A stretch of DNA of 64,000 nucleotides, taken from the NCBI RefSeq assembly GCF_018860665.1, contig NZ_JAHKPK010000014.1, positions 109,621 through 173,620 of the forward strand, given 5' to 3'. Below are positions 1-9,739 of this stretch, one piece after another. How positions within the stretch are numbered: position 1 is the stretch's first letter; every line of letters begins with the position of its first letter. Below the pieces are notes generated by a model. It was not told where the DNA came from. It saw only the letters and a program-made list of their open reading frames with translations, and ran no database searches. The position numbers were made by a program, and so were the translations under genes. Origin of the DNA: Pacificibacter marinus (lineage in GTDB: Bacteria; Pseudomonadota; Alphaproteobacteria; Rhodobacterales; Rhodobacteraceae).

Positions 1-677
1 CGCGTGACGTTTTGGGCGAGCGGATCAAAACGCAGTTTCCCGCCGTGGCTGAAGCCTGCGCACGCAATGGTATTGACCCTGCGCTTGAGCCCATTCCCGT
101 GGCCGCCGCTGCACATTACCACATGGGCGGTATCGCCACCGATACCGATGGGCGCGCCAGCCTTGAGGGCCTGTGGGTTTGTGGTGAAGCGTCGTCAACG
201 GGGTTGCATGGGGCGAACCGTTTGGCCTCTAACGGCTTGCTTGAAGCCTTGGTTTACGCGCGCATTTGTGCCGACGATATCATCGCTGCGGTACCTGTAT
301 CAAAGAACGCTGCTATCGATACGCCGCTGGACATTCAGTTTGAACAGGGCGGCGTTGCCCCTGATCCTGACGCAGTCATGAGCCTGCGCCAAACAATGAC
401 CTCGCTGGTTGGCGTTGTGCGTGATGAAGCGGGACTAAAAGAAGCTTTGCGCAAAATTGACGCGCTTGAGGCAGCTCATTCTGATAGCCCCTCGTTCATG
501 AACATGTGCGCCACGGCCACATTGATTGCGGGCTGTGCGCTGTTGCGTCGGGAAAGTCGCGGGGCGCATGAGCGTTCTGATTTCCCTGATACGGATGCGG
601 GCGAGGGCCTTCGCTCCAAGGCTCAATTGACAGATATGCTCGCGTTGCGGGCCAAGATTGCTAAGGACACAGTATGA
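1..677 (+). CDS. nadB: L-aspartate oxidase, C-terminal part (cut by window start)
   Basis: NadB oxidises L-aspartate to iminoaspartate, the first step of de novo NAD synthesis in the cytoplasm. Only the last 224 or so codons are present, reading from base 3. The fragment has the HYHMGG substrate/flavin segment and the GEASSTGLHGANRLASNGLLE-type FAD-binding stretch typical of the succinate dehydrogenase/fumarate reductase flavoprotein family, followed by the helical C-terminal domain. Its stop codon overlaps the nadC start by 4 bp (ATGA), so the two are translationally coupled. Family assignment is firm; the N-terminus lies outside the window. Confidence 0.95.
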   Translation, partial: RDVLGERIKTQFPAVAEACARNGIDPALEPIPVAAAAHYHMGGIATDTDGRASLEGLWVCGEASSTGLHGANRLASNGLLEALVYARICADDIIAAVPVSKNAAIDTPLDIQFEQGGVAPDPDAVMSLRQTMTSLVGVVRDEAGLKEALRKIDALEAAHSDSPSFMNMCATATLIAGCALLRRESRGAHERSDFPDTDAGEGLRSKAQLTDMLALRAKIAKDTV

Positions 678-1522
678 GTTTTTCCACCGTTCCCGATCTC
701 GTGCTTGAACCGATGGTGCGCAGTGCTTTGCTTGAAGATCTGGGGTCTTACGGCGATGTCACCACCCGCGCGGTGATCCCTGCCAGCACGCAATATGATG
801 CGCGCATCAATGCCCGCGAAGACGCGGTTGTCTCAGGCATGCAGGTGGCCGCTTTGGCGTTTCGCTTGGTCGATCCAAGCCTTGAGATTGGGGTGCATAT
901 CGCCGATGGGCAGGCTTGCACAAAGGGCGACACTTTGATGACGATCAAGGGTGCTGCAGCCTCGATCCTGTCGGGTGAACGCGTGGCGTTGAATTACGCG
1001 GGGCGGCTTACAGGAATCGCGACCAAAACCGCAGGCTTTGTGGCCGAGGCCAAAGGCACCAAAGCCCGCATCACCTGTACACGCAAAACCACGCCGAACA
1101 TGCGCTTGGTCGAAAAACTGGCGGTGCTGCACGGGGGCGGGTTCAATCACCGCTATTCCCTGTCTGACGCCATCTTGATCAAAGACAACCATATCGCCGC
1201 CGCCGGTGGGGTGCGCAACGTTTTGGAAGCCTCTAAAGCCCATGCCAGCCACATGATGGCCGTTGAAATCGAAGTGGACCGCTTGGATCAATTGGCGCAA
1301 GTGCTAGAGGTCGGCGGCGCAAGCGTTGTGTTGCTTGATAATATGGACAACGACACCCTGCGCGAAGCTGTGGCGATGGTTGCAGGCCGGATGCTGACCG
1401 AGGCCAGCGGCAATGTTACCCTTGATCGTATCGCGTCAATTGCGGCGACTGGGGTGGATTACATTTCCTCTGGCGCGCTCACGCATTCTGCGCGCACGGT
1501 TGATCTTGGGCTCGACTTCTAA
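674..1522 (+). CDS. nadC: nicotinate-nucleotide pyrophosphorylase (carboxylating)
   Basis: NadC (quinolinate phosphoribosyltransferase) converts quinolinate and PRPP to nicotinate mononucleotide, CO2 and pyrophosphate. The 282-residue length is normal for the family. The TRKTTP motif lies near residue 136, followed by a HGGGFNHR...ILIKDNH stretch near 150-171 that holds the catalytic and phosphate-binding residues, and a C-terminal barrel with VVLLDNM. The gene starts in the ATGA overlap with nadB, so it is the end of a nad operon; nadA would be expected upstream of the window but is not visible. A bidirectional-looking hairpin follows about 80 bp after the stop. Confidence 0.96.
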   Translation: MSFSTVPDLVLEPMVRSALLEDLGSYGDVTTRAVIPASTQYDARINAREDAVVSGMQVAALAFRLVDPSLEIGVHIADGQACTKGDTLMTIKGAAASILSGERVALNYAGRLTGIATKTAGFVAEAKGTKARITCTRKTTPNMRLVEKLAVLHGGGFNHRYSLSDAILIKDNHIAAAGGVRNVLEASKAHASHMMAVEIEVDRLDQLAQVLEVGGASVVLLDNMDNDTLREAVAMVAGRMLTEASGNVTLDRIASIAATGVDYISSGALTHSARTVDLGLDF

Positions 1523-1598
1523 TCCGCACGTTAAGACATCATCAGCCTTAACAATACGCCATGGAAGCTGCGGTACTGACGTAAGTGAGCGCTGCGAT

Positions 1599-1628
1599 AA
1601 AAAAGGCCCACCAAAAAGGTGGGCCAAA
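1599..1628 (-). terminator. intrinsic terminator of the BMP/xdh operon
   Basis: An 8-bp perfect stem, GGCCCACC (1605-1612) and GGTGGGCC (1618-1625), closes a 5-nt A loop. On the reverse strand it is followed by a run of Ts (A-run 1599-1604), 29 bp after the BMP stop codon. In the forward direction, after nadC, the tail is AAATTAATTT, so it may act weakly there as well. Confidence 0.8.
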
Positions 1629-1656
1629 TTAATTTCAGCGTTTAAATAAACCGAAA

Positions 1657-2724
1657 TTATTGCGGAACTTCGCCTGTTAGACCTTCAACATAGAAGTTCA
1701 TTCCAGCCAATGTGCCGTCATCGGCCACTTCGCCCTCAGCCAAGAACGGCGTGCCGTCTTGTTTGTTCAAGGGGCCAGTGAAGGGGTGATAAGTGCCTGC
1801 AACGATTGCGTCTTTCAAAGCCAAGGCTTCGGCTTTCACGTCGGCTGGAACCGCGTCAGTGATTTCGCCGATGCCTACCATGCCAGTTGAGATGCCGTCC
1901 CAAGTGTTCACTGTTTCCCAAGTGCCATCCATGACCGCTTGTGTGCGTTCGATGTAATAGGGCGCCCAGTTGTCGATGATGGACGAGACGCGTGGTGCTG
2001 GTGCAAAATCATACATGTCAGAAGCTTGGCCAAAACCAATAGCGCCAGCTTCTTTGGCGGCGGCCAATGGCGCTGTTGAATCTGTATGTTGCAAGATCAC
2101 GTCTGCGCCTTGTTCAAGCAAAGCTTTGGCTGCGTCTGCTTCCTTGGCTGGGTTCATCCATTCGTAGATCCAGATAACTTTAAATTCGACATCAGGATTT
2201 ACTTTTTTCGCGTGAATGAAGGCAGAGTTGATACCGCGGACAACTTCTGGGATTGGAACAGAACCGATATACCCAATGATGTTGGATTTGGTCATGCGGC
2301 CCGCAATAGTCCCTTGGATTGCACGGCCTTCATAAAAGCGTGCCGAATAAGTGGCGACATTTTCGGCAGATTTATAGCCAGTTGCGTGCTCAAATTTTAC
2401 GTCTGGGAATTTGGCCGCAACGTTAAGTGTCGGATCCATAAAGCCGAAAGACGTCGTGAAAATGATGTCTGTGCCAGTGAGCGCCATTTGCGTCATCACG
2501 CGTTCTGCATCTGGGCCTTCGGGCACATTTTCTACGAACACAGTTTCGACTTTGTCGCCGAAGTGTTTTTCAAGTTCTAAGCGCCCATGATCGTGACCCT
2601 GTGTCCAGCCGCCGTCATTGATTGGGCCGACGTAAACGAAACCCACTTTGGTTTTGTCGTCTGCAAAAGCAGCACCAGCAAGGCCGACGGCCAAAGCGGT
2701 GGTCGCGAGAATTTTTTTGAACAT
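1657..2724 (-). CDS. BMP-family ABC transporter substrate-binding protein
   Basis: A 355-residue periplasmic binding protein of the basic membrane protein (BMP/PnrA-like) family, whose members bind nucleosides or purines. The N-terminus MFKKILATTALAVGLAGAAFA reads as a signal peptide with cleavage after AFA. The fold-typical GPINDGGWTQGHDHGR segment lies just after the mature N-terminus. It is the last gene of a reverse-strand run xdhA-xdhB-xdhC-ATPase-permease-permease-BMP and is followed by a strong hairpin. From context I infer a purine or oxidised purine such as hypoxanthine, xanthine or urate as ligand; the sequence does not fix which. Confidence 0.9.
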   Translation of the reverse strand: MFKKILATTALAVGLAGAAFADDKTKVGFVYVGPINDGGWTQGHDHGRLELEKHFGDKVETVFVENVPEGPDAERVMTQMALTGTDIIFTTSFGFMDPTLNVAAKFPDVKFEHATGYKSAENVATYSARFYEGRAIQGTIAGRMTKSNIIGYIGSVPIPEVVRGINSAFIHAKKVNPDVEFKVIWIYEWMNPAKEADAAKALLEQGADVILQHTDSTAPLAAAKEAGAIGFGQASDMYDFAPAPRVSSIIDNWAPYYIERTQAVMDGTWETVNTWDGISTGMVGIGEITDAVPADVKAEALALKDAIVAGTYHPFTGPLNKQDGTPFLAEGEVADDGTLAGMNFYVEGLTGEVPQ

Positions 2725-2800
2725 ACGTTCTCTCCCAGATTTTTGGGGACTGATGCCCCATTTAAAATGCGAGCCTTGCGGCTCATTTAAGTCCCAGACC

Positions 2801-3910
2801 TTAGTGGGCCTGAAATATTTTACCCAGCATAGCAGGCCCGTTTGAGGCCCCTTTGCTGCGGGCAGAAATCACCACCAAAACAACAATCGTCGCCACAAAA
2901 GGCGCAGACGACAGCAGCAATAGATCAAGACCAGACGCATAGTTGGTCAGAACGCCGATCAATAACAGCACAAGCCCTGTGCCGATGAATTGCGCAAATG
3001 TCTTGAGAGTTGGTTTAACATCCAAGGTTTTTTTCCACGAGCCTGCCGCTACGGCAATCGCAAGAAATATCACGCCGGACAGCATTACCAAATAGGGCAG
3101 CACCAACAACAAAGGCACGTTTGCCGCTTGCAAGTTCAACTGCAAAGCCGTCAACCCGCCGAATAGGTAAGCGCCAAACAAAACGCGCCCTGGTTTCCAT
3201 GAGGCAAAGACAACAATCGCCAGCGCGATCCAGCCAATGCCAGCGGTGATTCCGTCCGTCCATTGTGGCACGCGGATCAGCGAAATATAGGCCCCGCCTA
3301 ATCCTGCCAAAGCGCCACCAAATCCAATCGCCATGACGCGGACCAAGCGTACTTTGTACCCCAAGGCATGGGCCGCATCGTGGTTTTCGCCCACTGCACG
3401 TAAAATCAATCCGCCACGGGTGAATTTTAAAAACGCCCAGATGGCGATGGTGAGCAGGATCGAAATATAGACCATCGCGTCATGCTGAAACATTGCGGGT
3501 CCAAAAAACGGGATATGTTCCAGAACAGGGATCGCCATCTTGGCGACAGCGGGCGGGCTTTCACCCACATATGGCTGTCCTATAAAGGACGCGAGGCCCA
3601 CGCCCACGAGTGTCAAAGCCAAGCCGCTTGGCACTTGGGTTGCGTATAAAAACTGGGTCAAAAGCGCAAACAGCATTGAGAGCAGCGCGCCGCCCACGGC
3701 TGCGCCAATAAACCCCATGACGGCCGATCCGCTTTCCACTGCGACAGCAAAGCCGCAGATTGCACCGATGATCATCATGCCTTCAACACCGAGGTTCAGC
3801 ACGCCCGCGCGTTCGGTGATCATTTCGCCCAAGGCCGCTAATAAAATTGGCGTTGAGGCGACCATCAAAGACGCGAAAAATGCGACCAGTGAGATTGATC
3901 CGAGATCCAT
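2801..3910 (-). CDS. ABC transporter permease (BMP/nucleoside type, second permease)
   Basis: A 369-residue inner-membrane permease of the BPD_transp_2 family with many hydrophobic segments and the characteristic ITERAGVLNLGVEGMM motif near the N-terminus. I take the ATG at 3910 (MDLGSIS) as start: its A overlaps the TAA of the upstream permease and GGAGG lies 7 nt before it. A start at 3934 would intrude into the previous gene. It pairs with the neighbouring permease to form the channel of the purine-type importer. Confidence 0.9.
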   Translation of the reverse strand: MDLGSISLVAFFASLMVASTPILLAALGEMITERAGVLNLGVEGMMIIGAICGFAVAVESGSAVMGFIGAAVGGALLSMLFALLTQFLYATQVPSGLALTLVGVGLASFIGQPYVGESPPAVAKMAIPVLEHIPFFGPAMFQHDAMVYISILLTIAIWAFLKFTRGGLILRAVGENHDAAHALGYKVRLVRVMAIGFGGALAGLGGAYISLIRVPQWTDGITAGIGWIALAIVVFASWKPGRVLFGAYLFGGLTALQLNLQAANVPLLLVLPYLVMLSGVIFLAIAVAAGSWKKTLDVKPTLKTFAQFIGTGLVLLLIGVLTNYASGLDLLLLSSAPFVATIVVLVVISARSKGASNGPAMLGKIFQAH

Positions 3911-4995
3911 TACACGGCCTCCTTTTTGCGCCAAACGACTTTGTAGTTCACGAAAATATCCATGGCCAATAGGGTCATCAACAACATCCCTTGGAACACT
4001 TGAATCGAGGCTGAGGGCAGCGAGAGCATGAACTGTGCCAGCTCACCACCGATGAATGTCAGCGCCAGAAGCAGCCCCGCCAACAAAATGCCAATCGGGT
4101 TGAGACGCCCTAAAAAGGCAACGATGATCGCGGTGAAACCGTAGCCCGTGTTGAATGATGTGGTGATTTGACCTGCCGGCCCCGTGACCTCAAACAGTCC
4201 TGCAAGCCCTGCCAAAGCGCCGGATGTGCCAAGGCAAAAGATGATCAGCCGATTGGCGTTGATGCCAGCAAACCCCGCGGCGCGCGTGCTTTCGCCGGTG
4301 ACGCGAATTTGGAACCCAAGCATGTGCTTGCTGAGCAAAACATAGGCGGCAACAACGGCAGCAAAAGCGGCCATCACGCCCCAATGCGCCCCCGTGCCTG
4401 CGATCAATTCGGGATTGGCTGATGATGCATATTGCGCCAAATTGCGTGATCCGGGAAAGCCGTTGCCTTCGGGGTTGCGCAACGCGCCAAGCGACACAGA
4501 GATCATGATTTGCTCGGCGAAATAGACCAGCATCAGCGAGACCAGAATTTCTGGCGCGTTGAATTTTGTCTTGCACAACGCAGGGATTAACCCCCAAAGA
4601 AAACCGCCCAAAGCCCCCGCGATGACCATCAACGGAAAGATGTACCAAGCCTCCATGGGGTAAAACGCAAGGCCCACAGAGGCACCGGTGATCGCGCCAA
4701 TGATATATTGGCCTTCCGCGCCGATGTTCCAGATGCCCGCCTTGAACCCAAGGGACAATCCGATGGCGATTAATATCAGCGGGGCCGCTTTGACGAGTAA
4801 TTGTGGGCGCGAATAGGCCGCAAAATCAGGGTTAAATAGCGGGTCCCAAAAAATTGTGCGGATCGCCACAAATGGGTCTTTGCCCATGGCCGCAAACAAC
4901 AGCCCGCCCAAAATCATCGTGACGATCACGGCCAAAATTGGCGTTGCGACAACCCATGTTTTGGAAGGTTGCGGGCGTTTGACCAAAGAAATCAT
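3910..4995 (-). CDS. ABC transporter permease (BMP/nucleoside type, first permease)
   Basis: A 361-residue BPD_transp_2 permease with about 8-10 hydrophobic segments and the family motif GFKAGIWNIGAEGQY near residue 80. It starts inside the ATPase stop region (4-bp overlap) and ends in a TAATG overlap with the second permease, which implies one transcript and coupled translation. Role: membrane channel half of the BMP-type importer next to xanthine dehydrogenase genes. Confidence 0.9.
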   Translation of the reverse strand: MISLVKRPQPSKTWVVATPILAVIVTMILGGLLFAAMGKDPFVAIRTIFWDPLFNPDFAAYSRPQLLVKAAPLILIAIGLSLGFKAGIWNIGAEGQYIIGAITGASVGLAFYPMEAWYIFPLMVIAGALGGFLWGLIPALCKTKFNAPEILVSLMLVYFAEQIMISVSLGALRNPEGNGFPGSRNLAQYASSANPELIAGTGAHWGVMAAFAAVVAAYVLLSKHMLGFQIRVTGESTRAAGFAGINANRLIIFCLGTSGALAGLAGLFEVTGPAGQITTSFNTGYGFTAIIVAFLGRLNPIGILLAGLLLALTFIGGELAQFMLSLPSASIQVFQGMLLMTLLAMDIFVNYKVVWRKKEAV

Positions 4996-6524
4996 GCAGG
5001 CACTCCTTCAGTCGTCTGTGTGTTGCTTGCGGTGTCACTGCCACCCATCATCAGGCCAATTTCGTCGATGCTCAACCCTTTGGCGGCACGTGGCGTGCTC
5101 AGGCGGCCTTCGTTGAGCGCTGCGAAATGGTCGGATATTTCCATGAGCTCATCCAAATCTTGCGAAATACAAATGACAGCCGCGCCACCTGCTGCCAAAT
5201 CCAGCAACGCTTGGCGAATACTAGCCGCAGCCGAGGCATCGACGCCCCAAGTCGGTTGGTTAACCACAAGCACTTTGGGATCTTGCATCACCTCGCGGCC
5301 AATGACGAATTTTTGCAAGTTGCCGCCCGACAAAGATCGCGCCGCCGCCGTGGCACTTGGGGTGCGCACATCAAAAGTTGCGATGATGTCGTTGGCGAAG
5401 TTTTCGGTCTTGGTCCAATTGATAAAGCTGTTTTTGCTCAGGTCTTTGCGAATGATCGCCGTGAGCGCTGTGTTCTCGATCAAGCTCATATTAGGGGCGG
5501 CAGCGTGGCCCAAACGTTCTTCGGGCGCAGCCAAAAGCCCAAGGGCACGGCGCGCATTTGGACCAAGCTTGCTGATCTCTTTGCCTTCAAGCGTCACGGT
5601 CCCTGTTTGGGCCCGCGCTTCACCTGACAGCACAGACAAGAGTTCGTCTTGACCATTGCCCGCCACGCCGCCGATGCCCAAAACTTCGCCTGCGTGCACA
5701 GTCAATGACAGGTTTTTCAACCGCGTGCCAAAGGGGTTTTTGGGGGCATAGTTCAAGTCTTTGATCGCGAGCAGTTCGGCGCCGCTGGTCTTGGCGTCGC
5801 GGGTCGGAATATGTAGTGTTTCGCCGACCATCAATTCGGCCATGTCGCGCGCACTGGTGGTGCGTGGATCACAGGTGCCGACGACTTTTCCCAATCGCAA
5901 AATGGTGGCGCCGTCACAGAGACTGCGAATTTCTTCGAGCTTATGCGAAATGTATAGGATCGAAGTGCCTTCAGATTGCAATTGGCGCAGGGTTTTGAAC
6001 AGGATCTCAACCTCTTGCGGGGTCAGCACCGATGTCGGTTCATCCATGATCAACAGCTTGGGGTCTTGCAAAAGACAGCGAATAATTTCGACGCGCTGAC
6101 GTTCGCCTGCGGACAGATCGCCCACGGTACGATCAGGGTCCAGCGGCAGGCCGTAAGCCTGTGATACATCGCGGATCGATTTGGCCAAGTCTTTCATCTT
6201 GGGTGGATTTTCCATCCCAAGAGCGACATTTTCGGCGACGTTCAAGGCCTCAAACAGTGAGAAGTGTTGAAACACCATCGCAACGCCCGCAGCGCGTGCG
6301 GCTTGAGGCGATGTGGGCACATAGGTTTCACCATGCAGCGTCATCGTGCCGCTGTCAGGTTTCGTCAGACCATAAATCATCTTGACCAAAGTGGACTTTC
6401 CCGCGCCATTTTCGCCCAAAAGCGCATGGACTTCACCTTTGGCAATCGAGAACCCGACATCATCATTGGCGATTACACCAGGGTAGGCTTTGGTCAGCCC
6501 TTGCAGTTTAAGAAGTTCCGTCAC
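4992..6524 (-). CDS. ABC transporter ATP-binding protein, duplicated NBD (BMP/nucleoside type)
   Basis: A 510-residue ATPase with two fused nucleotide-binding domains, as in RbsA/NupO-like proteins. The first domain has a full Walker A (GENGAGKST), signature LSAGERQ and Walker B (LLIMDEPTS). The second has a degenerate P-loop (GVAGNGQDE) with signature LSGGNLQK and VLVVNQPTWG in place of a normal Walker B, as usual for this family. The start is GTG at 6524, directly after the TAA of xdhC. It energises the two downstream permeases. Confidence 0.92.
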   Translation of the reverse strand: MTELLKLQGLTKAYPGVIANDDVGFSIAKGEVHALLGENGAGKSTLVKMIYGLTKPDSGTMTLHGETYVPTSPQAARAAGVAMVFQHFSLFEALNVAENVALGMENPPKMKDLAKSIRDVSQAYGLPLDPDRTVGDLSAGERQRVEIIRCLLQDPKLLIMDEPTSVLTPQEVEILFKTLRQLQSEGTSILYISHKLEEIRSLCDGATILRLGKVVGTCDPRTTSARDMAELMVGETLHIPTRDAKTSGAELLAIKDLNYAPKNPFGTRLKNLSLTVHAGEVLGIGGVAGNGQDELLSVLSGEARAQTGTVTLEGKEISKLGPNARRALGLLAAPEERLGHAAAPNMSLIENTALTAIIRKDLSKNSFINWTKTENFANDIIATFDVRTPSATAAARSLSGGNLQKFVIGREVMQDPKVLVVNQPTWGVDASAAASIRQALLDLAAGGAAVICISQDLDELMEISDHFAALNEGRLSTPRAAKGLSIDEIGLMMGGSDTASNTQTTEGVPA

Positions 6525-7454
6525 TTAGGCGCCCCCAGCATGTGTTTTCAGTGTCTCGATCTGCTCATTCATTGAGATTAGGCTTGCAGCAACCCCAACC
6601 GCAATGGCCTGTGGGTGTTTACCAAGCTTTGGTTGCCCAATTGGGCAGCATATGCGGTCTATTTGAGCGGCTGTGTGGCCCAAATCCGCAAGACGCGACC
6701 GAAAACGCGCCCATTTCGTATCTGACCCGATCAGGCCAGCAAAAACAAAAGGGTGCGATAAAATTTGGTGGCACAACTCTAAGTCGAGCGCATGAGAATA
6801 GGTCAGCACCAAATGTTCTGCGTCACTGGGCGCATGGGCGACCAAATGGGCCGGATTGGTTGCGATAAGCTGCTCTGTGCGTGCAGGTAAAACATCAGGA
6901 AAGCGATCCGCATGAGTGTCTATCCATGTCACCGAAAATTGCGGCAGGGGGGCCAAAACACTTGCAATAGCACGTCCCACATGACCCGCACCCCACAGCC
7001 AAATGGGGCGCGTGAGCGGGCTGACGGGCTCGATCATCCAGTCTTGGATCAAGCGCGGTGATACGATCCCCTCGCGACGGACCCCTTTGAGTGCCTTTTG
7101 CACAGCCATAGGCATTATATTTGGCCCGCGCGCATAAACGTCAGTTGGAATATCATCGGCTGTTTCGAACACTTCGGTCAGCAGCGTGACAGCACCGCCG
7201 CAACATTGGCCCATACTTGGACCCAGCGGAATGCGTTGCAGGCGTGGCGCTGAAAACGCTGATTTCATTGCCTCAAATTCCAAGGTGCCGCCGCCAATCG
7301 TGCCCGATTGTTCAAGCCCATTTGGGCCTTTCCACACAAGCATCGAAGCGCTAACTTCACGCGGTGCTGACCCTTTTACATCCGCCACAACGATGCGTGC
7401 GACCGGTCCGTGTGCGGCGATGGCCCGCTCTAATGAGTGTCGATCAAAGCTCAT
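6525..7454 (-). CDS. xdhC: xanthine dehydrogenase accessory protein XdhC
   Basis: XdhC binds the molybdenum cofactor, promotes its sulfuration and delivers it to the XDH large subunit; it is not part of the mature enzyme. I choose the ATG at 7454 (MSFDRHSLE), which overlaps the xdhB stop as ATGA, giving 309 residues. Visible features are the N-terminal XdhC/CoxI domain with VKGSAPREVSASM and SGTIGGGTLE, and a C-terminal Rossmann-like domain with LWGAGHVGRAIA near residue 150. The upstream extension to 7532 lies inside xdhB and is not needed. Confidence 0.93.
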   Translation of the reverse strand: MSFDRHSLERAIAAHGPVARIVVADVKGSAPREVSASMLVWKGPNGLEQSGTIGGGTLEFEAMKSAFSAPRLQRIPLGPSMGQCCGGAVTLLTEVFETADDIPTDVYARGPNIMPMAVQKALKGVRREGIVSPRLIQDWMIEPVSPLTRPIWLWGAGHVGRAIASVLAPLPQFSVTWIDTHADRFPDVLPARTEQLIATNPAHLVAHAPSDAEHLVLTYSHALDLELCHQILSHPFVFAGLIGSDTKWARFRSRLADLGHTAAQIDRICCPIGQPKLGKHPQAIAVGVAASLISMNEQIETLKTHAGGA

Positions 7455-9739
7455 GCGCGGGCTCGCGAAATGGCGTTCAACAGTTCTTCTGGAGTGGCGG
7501 GGGCGTTGAGGGCAGGGTAGGACGGCCCACAAGAACTGACTGCGTTTGAGAGTGCCAAAAGTGCTGAAATTCCAAGATTAAACGGGGGCTCGCCCACGGC
7601 TTTGGACCGATAGACTGTTTTCTCAGGGTTGGGAGCATCCCAAAGCCTGACGTTGAACACATCTGGTGCATCGGACGCCGTTGGGATTTTATAGGTCGAG
7701 GGCGCATGTGTGCGCAGACGACCCGATGCGTCCCACACCAGTTCTTCGGTGGTCAGCCAGCCTGCGCCTTGCACATATCCGCCCTCGATCTGGCCGATGT
7801 CCAAAATTGGGTTCAATGAGGCGCCTGCATCGTGCAAAATATCCGTGCGCAAAATACGGTTTTCGCCGGTTAAGGTATCAAGAACAACCTCGGTCACGGC
7901 CATGCCATAAGCGAAATAATAGAATGGGCGGCCCGTGCCTTTGATCCGATCCCATACGATATCTGGCGTCTTGTAAAATCCGGTAGACGACAGGCTGATC
8001 CGGTTTTGATAGGCAAGTTGTGCTGCATCACTAAAAGTCAAACTATGCTCACCTGCCGTGACCATATTTGCGGCAAAGGTCACTGTATCGACGCCGTAGT
8101 AGTCTTTTAGAAACTCTGACATGCGCGTGCGGATTGTGGTGCAAGCAGCCTTCACCGCCATGCCGTTGAGGTCCGCCCCCGATGAGGCCGCTGTGGCGGA
8201 CGTATTGGGCACCTTGGCTGTATCTGTCGCAGTGATTTTGATCGCGTCCATGCTGACGCCAAACTCACTGGCCGCGACTTGCGCGACCTTTTGGAACAGG
8301 CCTTGGCCCATTTCTGTGCCGCCATGATTGAGCTGGATCGAGCCGTCTTGATAGATATGCACCAAAGCGCCGGCTTGGTTCAGATGGGTGAGCGTGAATG
8401 AGATGCCAAATTTGATGGGAGAAATCCCGATGCCTTTTTTCAAGATTGGATTTGCATCATTCCAAGCGCGGACCGCATCGCGGCGCGCCTTATAGTTTGC
8501 ATCTGCTAAAAGCTTGGCGGACAGGGCGTGCATGATCCCATCGGTGACAGGCATACCATATGGCGTGGTTTGCCCGCTCTGCGGCTCGTCGCCCATATCG
8601 GCATAGTAATTGACGCGGCGCACTTCGGCAGGATCAAGGGCCAAGTCGGCTGCGATATGATCCATGACACGTTCGATTCCCAACACGCCCTGCGGTCCGC
8701 CAAACCCGCGATAGGCGGTGGCGCTTTGGGTGTTGGTGCGCAAGCGGTGGCTCTCAATGCGCGCATGTTCTAACAGATACGCATTATCAGCGTGCAGCAT
8801 CGCGCGATCGGCCACTGGAATGCTAAGATCGATCGACCAGCCACAGCGCGTCATTTGCACAAATTCGATCCCTGCGATTTTCCCCGTGTCGTCATAGCCG
8901 ACAGTATAGGAAATGCGAAAATCGTGACGTTTGCCGGTGACCATCATATCGTCATCGCGGTCATAGCGCATTTTACAGGGCTGTCCGGTGTCGCGCGCTG
9001 CTATCGCGCAAGCAATCGCCAACCAGTTGCCTTGGCTTTCTTTGCCGCCAAATCCCCCCCCCATACGACGGGTTTCAACGCGCACAGCATGCATCGGAAT
9101 ATGCAGAGCATGGGCGACTTTGTGTTGAATTTCCGTCGGGTGCTGAGTTGACGAATTCACCAGCATATCGCCGCCCTCAAGGGGTGTGACCAAAGCCACT
9201 TGTCCTTCAAGATAAAAATGTTCCTGCCCGCCCATATCAATTTGGCCGCGTGTCACATGTGCAGCGGTGTCAATTGCTTTGGCCGGATCGCCTTTTGTAT
9301 AAATCCGTGGACCTTCTTCAAAACGAGCGTTGGCGGCCATCGCGTCTTCATAGCTGAAGATTGCGGGCTTTTCGTCATAGGTAATGTCACCCAAACGCGC
9401 CGCTTTGCGGGCGGCCAAATGCGATGTGGCCACAACCAAGAACACAGGTTGCCCAAGAAAATGCACTGTGCCTGTCGATAGCAAGGGTTCGTCTTCCAGC
9501 GGGGTTGGCGAACAGTCAGGCACGTGATCAAAATCATCCGCCGCATAGACCGCGACCACACCATCAGCACTGCGCACGGCGTCCAAATCCATCGCTGTGA
9601 TATCGCCATGGGCCACGTCGGATAGACCAAAGGCCAGATGCAATGTGCCGTTTGGCGTGGGAATGTCATCGATATAGCGCGCTTGACCCGTGACGTGCAG
9701 GCGGGCGGAATCATGGGGAAGGGGCTTGCCAACACTCAC
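7451..9739 (-). CDS. xdhB: xanthine dehydrogenase, molybdopterin-binding subunit
   Basis: The 762-residue catalytic subunit oxidises hypoxanthine to xanthine and xanthine to urate at a molybdopterin centre. Motifs include the cofactor-binding GGGFGGKESQ near residue 230, YRGFGGPQG in the middle, and GEPPFNLG near the C-terminus, which carries the catalytic glutamate. It overlaps xdhA and xdhC by 4 bp on either side. The layout XdhA (FeS plus FAD) with XdhB (Mo) is the bacterial two-subunit form. Confidence 0.96.
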   Translation of the reverse strand: MSVGKPLPHDSARLHVTGQARYIDDIPTPNGTLHLAFGLSDVAHGDITAMDLDAVRSADGVVAVYAADDFDHVPDCSPTPLEDEPLLSTGTVHFLGQPVFLVVATSHLAARKAARLGDITYDEKPAIFSYEDAMAANARFEEGPRIYTKGDPAKAIDTAAHVTRGQIDMGGQEHFYLEGQVALVTPLEGGDMLVNSSTQHPTEIQHKVAHALHIPMHAVRVETRRMGGGFGGKESQGNWLAIACAIAARDTGQPCKMRYDRDDDMMVTGKRHDFRISYTVGYDDTGKIAGIEFVQMTRCGWSIDLSIPVADRAMLHADNAYLLEHARIESHRLRTNTQSATAYRGFGGPQGVLGIERVMDHIAADLALDPAEVRRVNYYADMGDEPQSGQTTPYGMPVTDGIMHALSAKLLADANYKARRDAVRAWNDANPILKKGIGISPIKFGISFTLTHLNQAGALVHIYQDGSIQLNHGGTEMGQGLFQKVAQVAASEFGVSMDAIKITATDTAKVPNTSATAASSGADLNGMAVKAACTTIRTRMSEFLKDYYGVDTVTFAANMVTAGEHSLTFSDAAQLAYQNRISLSSTGFYKTPDIVWDRIKGTGRPFYYFAYGMAVTEVVLDTLTGENRILRTDILHDAGASLNPILDIGQIEGGYVQGAGWLTTEELVWDASGRLRTHAPSTYKIPTASDAPDVFNVRLWDAPNPEKTVYRSKAVGEPPFNLGISALLALSNAVSSCGPSYPALNAPATPEELLNAISRARA